Below the pieces are notes generated by a model. It saw nothing but the letters and a program-made list of their open reading frames with translations. It did not search any database and was not told the DNA's origin. Of a stretch of DNA of 5,369 nt, positions 1-4,543 are shown piece after piece; the first letter of the stretch is position 1; every line of letters begins with the position of its first letter. A program made the translations under genes and the position numbers. The DNA comes from Nitrospira sp. (GTDB lineage: Bacteria; Nitrospirota; Nitrospiria; Nitrospirales; Nitrospiraceae), in the NCBI GenBank assembly GCA_015904055.1, contig JABMDE010000099.1, positions 1 through 5,369 of the forward strand, read 5' to 3'.

Positions 1-175
1 CTATGAGGCCGAGCTGCGCAAGGCCAAGGACATTGCACTCGGTGAAATGCGCGAGCAGGCGAAACATCTGGGGGCCAATGCCATCGTGGGCATCGACATT
101 GACTATGAAACGATCGGCGCCAATGCCAGCATGTTGATGGTCAGTGCGAGCGGCACGGCCGTTGTCGTTGAATAG
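1..175 (+). CDS. YbjQ/UPF0145-family protein, C-terminal fragment
   Basis: The reading frame enters from the left edge (first full codon at 2) and stops at TAG 173-175, leaving 57 residues. It matches the end of the YbjQ/UPF0145 family (putative heavy-metal-binding domain, about 105 residues in full). It has a helix rich in Lys, Arg and Glu, then the signature [13 protein letters not shown], then [14 protein letters not shown] at the terminus. Family members are small cytoplasmic proteins that assemble into ring-like oligomers. Their physiological role is poorly established and metal binding is a prediction from sequence. About half of the usual length is visible; the start lies outside the window. 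No terminator with a U-tract follows, only the repeat-associated hairpin at 229-246. Family assignment is firm; function is not. Confidence 0.9.
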   Translation, partial: YEAELRKAKDIALGEMREQAKHLGANAIVGIDIDYETIGANASMLMVSASGTAVVVE

Positions 176-188
176 CAGGAGGCTGAAA

Positions 189-320
189 ATGCCTGCCAGC
201 TTCGTTCTCGCATCGTTCAGACCCTCAACGTACCCCAGAGGGTACGCTTCGGCCCTTCACTCGCTGCGGCCTTGCCCGTGGAATAGGGCGTCTCGGCGCG
301 CCGGGGCGGGTGGGTGAGAA
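189..320. repeat. probable dispersed intergenic repeat with hairpin
   Basis: The 208-base gap between the YbjQ-like gene and the next gene is mostly a very GC-rich segment with internal symmetry. It contains a perfect 7-bp inverted repeat with a 4-base loop (229-246) and the self-complementary decamer CGGCGCGCCG (294-303). One plus-strand frame stays open from ATG 189 to TGA 315-317 (42 codons). Its translation, rich in Arg, Ser and Pro with a stretch like RPSTYPRGYAS, resembles spurious short proteins I recall being predicted repeatedly from intergenic repeats in Nitrospira genomes. I therefore read it as a copy of a dispersed non-coding element rather than a gene. Only one copy lies in this window, so repetition is inferred, not seen. 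Confidence 0.5.
229..246. repeat. perfect 7-bp inverted repeat (hairpin)
   Basis: CGTACCC and GGGTACG flank the loop CAGA, giving an 18-base hairpin 53 bases after the YbjQ-like stop codon. No T-run follows it, so it is a poor intrinsic terminator. It more likely belongs to the surrounding repeat. Confidence 0.7.
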
Positions 321-383
321 TAGCAGTCATTTTGAGCCTCCTGCGGGAGAAGGCCGTCCTGTCGCAATAAAGAGAATATAAGG

Positions 384-956
384 ATGTTGTTGAAAGAAGT
401 TGACTATCTCAACTTGGGCCGCCAGGTCGCGGACCTCTTGGGTTCCGCTTTGGAGGGGCCTTCTGTAGAGGCGCTCCGGGAACTCGCTCGCGTGTACGAT
501 CCTTCCGCCGACGAAGTCCGTATCAAGGCGGAAGTGTTTCTCTTTCACAAGTATGTCTTGATGCAAGCCTGTACCGGAGTCTTTGCAGAGTCGCAGGTTG
601 ACCACGTGGTTGGGGGGCTGTTTGCGGCGTTGAATGAACGGGCCGGTTGGTTAGAACTCAGCCCGGATCGCCAGGAGGCGATGGAGCGGATGTGGCAGCA
701 GCGGGTCAGGGAGTTCGATCAGCCCTTCTCAAAGGACCGTGCCGATTTTCTTGATGACGGGGTGAGTCCTCTCAATTGGAAGGGAATCATCCTGCAATTC
801 TGTCAGAACGTGCGAGAGATCGAGAGCCCTTCCGACCTCTGGGCTGACGACGATGGCCCCTCTCACGCCGCAAGCGGTTCCGTCACCACGGCGTTCAGTG
901 AGATGGTCGCGGCCCTGGGAGAGATCAACCAGCGCCATTTCAGCGGGGCGGTCTGA
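384..956 (+). CDS. conserved-looking hypothetical protein, 190 aa
   Basis: I do not recognise this protein. It starts at ATG 384, with a purine-rich AGAGA (371-375) eight bases upstream as a plausible ribosome binding site, and ends at TGA 954-956. The product is acidic and predicted mostly helical. It has no signal peptide and no membrane span, so it should be cytoplasmic. Residues 1-38 form an amphipathic helical region. Residues 46-62 (KAEVFLFHKYVLMQACT) form a compact hydrophobic segment with His55 and Cys63 nearby. Residues 92-120 are charged and helical. A flexible Asp/Ser-rich linker lies around 150-168, ahead of a final helix. Only three cysteines occur (63, 140 and one candidate motif partner is absent), with no paired CxxC motif. 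The gene converges on the minus-strand membrane protein that ends at 977. Length and amino-acid composition support a real gene; the function is unknown. Confidence 0.8.
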   Translation: MLLKEVDYLNLGRQVADLLGSALEGPSVEALRELARVYDPSADEVRIKAEVFLFHKYVLMQACTGVFAESQVDHVVGGLFAALNERAGWLELSPDRQEAMERMWQQRVREFDQPFSKDRADFLDDGVSPLNWKGIILQFCQNVREIESPSDLWADDDGPSHAASGSVTTAFSEMVAALGEINQRHFSGAV

Positions 957-976
957 TAGCGCACGGGTGTTTCACA

Positions 977-1321
977 CTATTCATCCCGAAGCCATAATTT
1001 CACAGCGCCGACGCAGCCCATGTACAAGGCGAGCGAGCCGGCCATCGACGGCCAGAAGCCGAAGCGGGGAACGCCGGCGATCATGGACAGGACATAGACG
1101 ATCCAGGGCGGCACAAACCACAGCAGATTCTTGGCGTAGCCGACGATTGCGTCGCTCCCTCCGTTCAGATACATCAGCACAAACGTCGCACCGGTAATAG
1201 CGGGAAAGGTGCTGGCGAAGGCGGCCAGAAACGATTTGCCTTGCGAGCCAAGGTAGGTCGAAATGCTGACGATCGTTCCACCCAGCAAAAAGTACACGGC
1301 ATACTTCACCACGTCATTCAC
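977..1321 (-). CDS. small four-helix membrane protein, DUF3147/GlpM-like
   Basis: A 114-residue, very hydrophobic protein with four likely transmembrane helices at about residues 5-24, 31-52, 63-83 and 89-110. The short charged tail is KLWLRDE. The pattern of a Gly-rich first helix, a second helix with FASTFPAITGATF, a third with LLWFVPPWIVYV and a fourth with GSLALYMG resembles the DUF3147/GlpM group of inner-membrane proteins, whose function is not known. The start is GTG at 1321, supported by a strong AAGGAGG four bases upstream. That spacing is short, and further in-frame GTG codons at 1312 and 1309 are alternatives that would trim three or four residues. It lies 115 bases downstream of the CPBP gene on the same strand, so it may be read through from the tolC promoter or have its own. 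The family call is from memory of the pattern. Confidence 0.75.
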   Translation of the reverse strand: MNDVVKYAVYFLLGGTIVSISTYLGSQGKSFLAAFASTFPAITGATFVLMYLNGGSDAIVGYAKNLLWFVPPWIVYVLSMIAGVPRFGFWPSMAGSLALYMGCVGAVKLWLRDE

Positions 1322-1325
1322 AGGG

Positions 1326-1332
1326 CCTCCTT
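1326..1332 (-). promoter_or_regulatory. strong Shine-Dalgarno before a GTG start
   Basis: On the minus strand this reads AAGGAGG, nearly the full anti-16S complement. Only CCCT separates it from the GTG at 1321. It supports GTG as a start codon here, though the tight spacing leaves the GTG at 1312 possible. Confidence 0.7.
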
Positions 1333-1399
1333 CTTTGTGAAACGGATCTCATGACGCGTGTCTTGCAAACAAAGATGCAGGGCCTCTTCTTCTTTCCTG

Positions 1400-1434
1400 C
1401 GCTTCACGCTTCACGAGATACGCATCACGCAATA
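1400..1434. repeat. imperfect heptanucleotide tandem repeat, five units
   Basis: Five consecutive 7-base units each begin with CG: CGCTTCA, CGCTTCA, CGAGATA, CGCATCA, CGCAATA. A partial sixth (CGC) runs into the stop codon of the CPBP gene at 1437-1439. The first two units are identical and the rest vary at internal positions. This is a short, degenerate heptad array in the 115-base gap between two minus-strand membrane-protein genes. It is too short and has no spacers, so it is not CRISPR. Similar heptad stretches are, as I recall, scattered between genes in Nitrospira and some other bacteria. Confidence 0.7.
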
Positions 1435-1436
1435 CG

Positions 1437-2141
1437 CTAGATTGCCATTTTCACCGCACTATACATGATGAGGACTTCGACCGCATGCGCGACGATCGTG
1501 GTGTACAGGTTTCCTGTCCGCAACCGGATCGCACCCCAAATCAGTCCATCCCATACGGCGATCCAGTGGAGGTGCTGAAACGTTTGGACCATGAACGGAT
1601 CGAACGCAAAGAGCAGCGTCGTGGTCAGCAGAGCCAGAGGTGGGAAACGGCTATCGGTGCCGGATTTCCATAGACGGAACTCCAGCGCGGCCAGTCTCCC
1701 TAAGATGAAGCCCCGGAAGTTGAACTCTACGAAGATCGCGATGATCCCGATCATCCAAGGGATCATGACGAAGAGGGGAAACAGTCCATGCGGGGTCTGT
1801 CGTAAGAAGGTGATGTCGTACCCGAGAGAGGGAAAGATTGCGAGAATTACACCGGTGTTCAGGCTGCCGAGCGCGAGGCCGGTTACCAGTCCCTGGTGCA
1901 GACCGGTTCGCACGTTCGTTCGGTCGAGCCCAAGTCGAAACCGAACGGCTGAATTGCGGGAGGCCCAGAGGAACAGCGCGGCATAGGCGAGTAGTTGCGG
2001 AGCGAATTGAACAGCGGTCTGTGCCTGGAGCGGTGCGGGAAGGACATAGTATGCGAGTGTTGCGGCAATGGGCACGAGTGCAAGCGCCGATCCCCATTCC
2101 GCTGCCGGAGCGTGAACGAGCCGATCCGGCTCGGGTGTCAT
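1437..2141 (-). CDS. CPBP-family (CAAX protease-like) intramembrane protein, divergent
   Basis: A 234-residue polytopic membrane protein with hydrophobic segments near residues 17-36, 45-60, 82-104, 118-140, 166-180, 193-206 and 211-232. The core resembles the CPBP (Abi/CAAX, Rce1-like) glutamic-type intramembrane protease family. Segment VEFNFRGFILGRL (138-150) corresponds to EExxxR motif 1, and DGLIWGAIRLRTGNLYTTIVAHA (198-220) to the motif 3 region. Catalytic positions are altered. The first Glu of the pair is Val138 (Glu139 and Arg143 remain). The expected FxxxH reads FAFDP (178-182), with no His at the fifth place. His219 is kept but the residue four positions on is Val223. Nearby His190 and His192 could substitute. 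It is therefore either a divergent or a proteolytically inactive member. It starts at ATG 2141, nine bases after the tolC stop. Its nearest SD-like GGAG (2154-2157) lies inside the tolC end, suggesting translational coupling. Confidence 0.85.
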   Translation of the reverse strand: MTPEPDRLVHAPAAEWGSALALVPIAATLAYYVLPAPLQAQTAVQFAPQLLAYAALFLWASRNSAVRFRLGLDRTNVRTGLHQGLVTGLALGSLNTGVILAIFPSLGYDITFLRQTPHGLFPLFVMIPWMIGIIAIFVEFNFRGFILGRLAALEFRLWKSGTDSRFPPLALLTTTLLFAFDPFMVQTFQHLHWIAVWDGLIWGAIRLRTGNLYTTIVAHAVEVLIMYSAVKMAI

Positions 2142-2150
2142 CGTCCGTGG

Positions 2151-3755
2151 CTACTCCAATTGAAGATTGTACCGGTCCAGTGTGGTTGCTTTGTGCCGCG
2201 CAAGATTCGAGAGCGACTTGTTGTAATCGACGGTGGCGCGCAGCTCGTTTCCTTTGGCTGTGGCGAGATCGCGCTGGAAGTCGAGGACAAAGCGAGTCGT
2301 GCTCATGCCCACTTTCAGTCGTTCCTGCTCGGCCTGCAGCTGCTTCTCGGCCATGATACGGGCCGACCTGGTGGTCTCGATGCGCTTGAAATCGGTTTGG
2401 ACACGGCGTACCGCTTCCCGAACACCGAAGATCACTTGCTGGCGGGCGCGGATGAGCGTGATCTCAGCATTCTGGGCTTCTAACTGGCGCTTGTTGTAGG
2501 TGCTGATGGCCGCACGGTTGCCGAGGGGATAGCTCAAGACAAGTCCCGCGCCGTAGTTGTAAAAGTCGCCACTGAACTGTTTGTTGAAGGAGTCGCCGTA
2601 GTCACTGCCCAAGCCGGCCAGCCCGACCGTTCCCTGGAACGAGAGGGTGGGGAGTAGCTGGTTACGCGCAAATTGCTGGTTAAGTTCGCCCGATTCGACG
2701 TTCTTCTTGGCTTGGATAATTTCCGGGCGCTGGTCGATGGCGACATCGATGGTTTCCTGAAGACTGATGGGCTCCAGGGCGGTGACGGGGGAATCGGTGG
2801 GGGTAATCAAGATATCCTGGCGCAAGTCTTCTTCGCTGGGGTTGAGGAGTCGCCGTAACTGATCGCCCTGGTCTCGAATGGTCCGCTCGGCCACCAACAC
2901 CTGCTCGACGCGCGAGGCGACAGCGGTTTCGGCCTGGAGCACATCCACGATGGACATGATGCCGGCTTTCGACTTGGCACGGTTGGTCGCCAGCAATTCT
3001 TCCGCGGCTTTGAGAGCAGCCTGCGCGACTTTCAAGTTCTCATTCGCAAAGACGACTTCCCAATAGGCCTGTTCCACCGAGGCGATCACGGTCAAGACAC
3101 GGTCCCGGAATACATGCTGTTCAACATCGGAATTGTTCTGTGCGACCTTGATGAAGGTCTTGTTCACATCGATCCCGGCATTCCGTAGCAGCGGTTGGGT
3201 CAGGGTGAGTCCCAGACCGCCGGTCCAGGCAGGGTTGAACAGGAATCCGCCCCTGCTGCAGATCGGGTCGGTGCTCGACCTTCCAAAGCAGGCTTGAGCG
3301 CCGGCGACATTGTTCCGCGCAGGACTATAGTTCAAGTCAACATTTCCGCCGGTGATCAGGTTCTGGTTGATATCCGCGGTAAAGGTTGTGTTGTTTTGGT
3401 CGAACGATTGGATAGAGGACAATGTCGGAGCCGTAAAGCCCAAGACGGGACGATTAAGAGGGGCTACCTGACGGTTGAATTGTCCGTTGAGGCTAATTGT
3501 TGGGTCGAACTTGGATTGTTCGATGACGATATCGGCCAGCCGGCTCTCCTTGGTGTGGCGGCTGATGCTGATATCCAGGTTGTGCTGCAACGCGCGCAGC
3601 GCCGCATCGGTCAGCGAAAGGGTCTCGCGGCGATCAGCCGGTGGCGGCTCGGTCGTATCCAGACTCCAGCCGTCGGTCGGGGCCGGGACGATCCACAAGC
3701 CGGCCAGCACGATCGCGGTGCGACACAGGCGATGTACGGAGGGGGTGAGAACCAT
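2151..3755 (-). CDS. TolC-family outer-membrane efflux protein
   Basis: A 534-residue outer-membrane factor, slightly longer than the usual 430-500. TolC proteins form trimeric channels through the outer membrane and periplasm that export drugs, metals, peptides or proteins with an inner-membrane transporter and adaptor. An N-terminal signal peptide with hydrophobic core AIVLAGLWIVPAP (14-26) is likely cleaved soon after. Two OEP repeats follow: residues about 46-310 and 330-525. Each opens with an Ala/Leu-rich helix (LSLTDAALRALQHNLDI; ISLQETIDVAIDQRPEI), then a beta segment, then long coiled-coil helices (215-300 and 430-520). LTQPLLRNAGIDVNK (185-199) and QAYWEVVFANENLKVAQAAL are typical of the family. 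An insert at about 142-178 carries Cys156 and Cys166, probably on an outer-surface loop. The start ATG 3755 has AAAGGAG six bases upstream. No pump or adaptor gene is adjacent, so the substrate cannot be inferred. Confidence 0.95.
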   Translation of the reverse strand: MVLTPSVHRLCRTAIVLAGLWIVPAPTDGWSLDTTEPPPADRRETLSLTDAALRALQHNLDISISRHTKESRLADIVIEQSKFDPTISLNGQFNRQVAPLNRPVLGFTAPTLSSIQSFDQNNTTFTADINQNLITGGNVDLNYSPARNNVAGAQACFGRSSTDPICSRGGFLFNPAWTGGLGLTLTQPLLRNAGIDVNKTFIKVAQNNSDVEQHVFRDRVLTVIASVEQAYWEVVFANENLKVAQAALKAAEELLATNRAKSKAGIMSIVDVLQAETAVASRVEQVLVAERTIRDQGDQLRRLLNPSEEDLRQDILITPTDSPVTALEPISLQETIDVAIDQRPEIIQAKKNVESGELNQQFARNQLLPTLSFQGTVGLAGLGSDYGDSFNKQFSGDFYNYGAGLVLSYPLGNRAAISTYNKRQLEAQNAEITLIRARQQVIFGVREAVRRVQTDFKRIETTRSARIMAEKQLQAEQERLKVGMSTTRFVLDFQRDLATAKGNELRATVDYNKSLSNLARHKATTLDRYNLQLE

Positions 3756-3761
3756 AATTGA

Positions 3762-3768
3762 CTCCTTT
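3762..3768 (-). promoter_or_regulatory. ribosome binding site of the tolC-family gene
   Basis: On the minus strand this reads AAAGGAG, six bases before ATG 3755. It fixes that start and, with the promoter at 3793-3822, leaves a 5' leader of roughly 30 bases. Confidence 0.8.
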
Positions 3769-3770
3769 AA

Positions 3771-3800
3771 TCGACAGCCAGAGTGTGAGCATACTATAAT
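3771..3800 (+). promoter_or_regulatory. sigma70-type promoter for the secreted-protein gene
   Basis: A perfect -10 box TATAAT (3795-3800) lies 18 bases after TCGACA (3771-3776), a five-of-six match to the -35 consensus. Transcription should begin near 3806-3808, at or just before the candidate start codons of the plus-strand gene. Assigned by eye from consensus. Confidence 0.6.
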
Positions 3801-3822
3801 CTGTCGTGATGGACACTGTCAT
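3793..3822 (-). promoter_or_regulatory. sigma70-type promoter for the tolC-CPBP operon
   Basis: On the minus strand, ATGACA (3822-3817, five of six to the -35 consensus) is followed after 18 bases by TATAGT (3798-3793, five of six to the -10 consensus). Transcription would begin near 3786, about 30 bases before the tolC start. The -10 box overlaps that of the plus-strand promoter by four bases. Confidence 0.5.
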
Positions 3823-4243
3823 GAAATTTGTCTCTGTTCGCACAATCGCACCGGTGCTGTGGGGTTGTGCGGTGCTGATGATTGCGGCAGGGTGTGTTGA
3901 TTCACCCGTCTGGGCTCAGAGCGTGTCGGGTGTCCGGGGATTCAACGGCGGCGTGGCACCGCTGGTCAGATTTCCCGGTGGGAGTCTCTACATCGACAAT
4001 CAGGGAACGCAGGGTTTTCTCTATGCGCCGGTCCAAGGTTTCCAAACATTCAATTTCCGCAACCCGACCACGGGTCAGGCCTGGAGTGGAGCGGTCGGGA
4101 CGATGGGGCCGCAGCTCTCCATCGGTCTGATTCAGGGAGGCAACCAATCCGGGAATCCACTCGTTTTGCCAGGTCCTCCACGCCAAACAGCCCCACTGCT
4201 TCCAATCCAGTCCACAATCGACGGCTTCGACGATATACCGTAG
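3806..4243 (+). CDS. small secreted protein of unknown function
   Basis: I do not recognise this 145-residue product. It begins with a clear export signal: Lys7 and Arg12, a hydrophobic core of about residues 14-29 (IAPVLWGCAVLMIAAG), and VWA-QS at 35-39, a plausible signal peptidase I site. Cys30 sits in AAGC, which is a poor lipobox. The mature part of about 108 residues is rich in Gly, Asn, Gln and Pro, with short alternating segments (SLYIDNQGTQGFLYAP, FQTFNFRNPTTGQ) suggesting a small beta-rich periplasmic or surface protein. The tail (113-145) is Pro-rich and probably unstructured. Three starts are possible: GTG 3806, ATG 3809 and ATG 3821. No good Shine-Dalgarno precedes any of them. 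ATG 3821 gives the most standard signal peptide. The gene is transcribed away from tolC with a shared promoter region. The signal peptide makes a real gene likely; the function is open. Confidence 0.7.
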   Translation: MMDTVMKFVSVRTIAPVLWGCAVLMIAAGCVDSPVWAQSVSGVRGFNGGVAPLVRFPGGSLYIDNQGTQGFLYAPVQGFQTFNFRNPTTGQAWSGAVGTMGPQLSIGLIQGGNQSGNPLVLPGPPRQTAPLLPIQSTIDGFDDIP

Positions 4244-4543
4244 CTACATTCAGGAAGGTTGAGGTTCAAGTCTAGGTCGAGGGTCTCGGAGTCCTTCGTT
4301 CACAGCCAAGGGTTGTGAGAACAGACGAGCCGTGACTGGAATAGGGTGGAGTGAGGTGGGCTTGAGCACAACATGAGCACAGTTGTGGTGCTTCTTGATT
4401 CGCTCCACTGATCAGTGAGGCGAGCCTCGTTGCAGCGCAGGGTTGGCCAGTATTGTCATGCTCCGTCTCCGTTATCCGACCAATCGCAGAGTGCTCGATG
4501 AAGCCGGGCCGTGCGTGGTAAGGGCAGTGGCAGCAGGGTGATG
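4244..4543. other. 300-base intergenic region without a supported gene
   Basis: This stretch separates the ends of two convergent genes. Frames open here on the minus strand have unnatural composition (many Cys, His, Pro and Arg) and run through the Sel1-repeat gene in the wrong frame. I see no tRNA, and no hairpin followed by a T-run that would make a standard bidirectional terminator. The only structures are two abutting palindromes at 4406-4428 and a weaker stem CACAAC/GTTGTG at about 4367-4387. It may hold remnants of older sequence, but nothing can be named. Confidence 0.6.
4406..4428. repeat. two abutting short palindromes
   Basis: CACTGATCAGTG (4406-4417) is a perfect 12-base palindrome. 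It is followed at once by GAGGC-GA-GCCTC (4417-4428), a 5-bp stem with a two-base loop. They lie between convergent genes. Without a T-run they are not a classic terminator. A dyad-binding site or a weak structured transcript end are possibilities. Confidence 0.5.

Noticed and set aside
189..317. 42-codon open frame in the first intergenic region as a small protein gene
   Set aside because: No good ribosome binding site, low-complexity Arg/Ser/Pro product, and the DNA looks like a structured repeat.
853..1197. Plus-strand open frame of 114 codons
   Set aside because: It overlaps two better-supported genes and its product is largely Arg and Ser, typical of an out-of-frame reading.
1400..1434. 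CRISPR array
   Set aside because: Seven-base units without spacers are a simple tandem repeat, not repeat-spacer structure.
1838..2483. Plus-strand open frames opposite the CPBP and tolC genes
   Set aside because: Their composition is Arg-, Cys- and Ser-rich, typical of antisense shadows in GC-rich DNA. The minus-strand genes explain the region.
3195..3761. Plus-strand open frame of 188 codons opposite tolC
   Set aside because: It is antisense to a clear TolC-family gene. Its translation has no recognisable domain and no separate ribosome binding site.
3878..3895. Lipoprotein signal around Cys30 of the secreted protein
   Set aside because: The residue three before the Cys is Ala rather than Leu/Val/Ile, and a better signal peptidase I site (VWA-Q) follows.
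4262..4275. tRNA T-loop-like string GGTTCAAGTCT
   Set aside because: The flanking bases do not pair into a T stem, and no acceptor, D or anticodon arms can be built around it.
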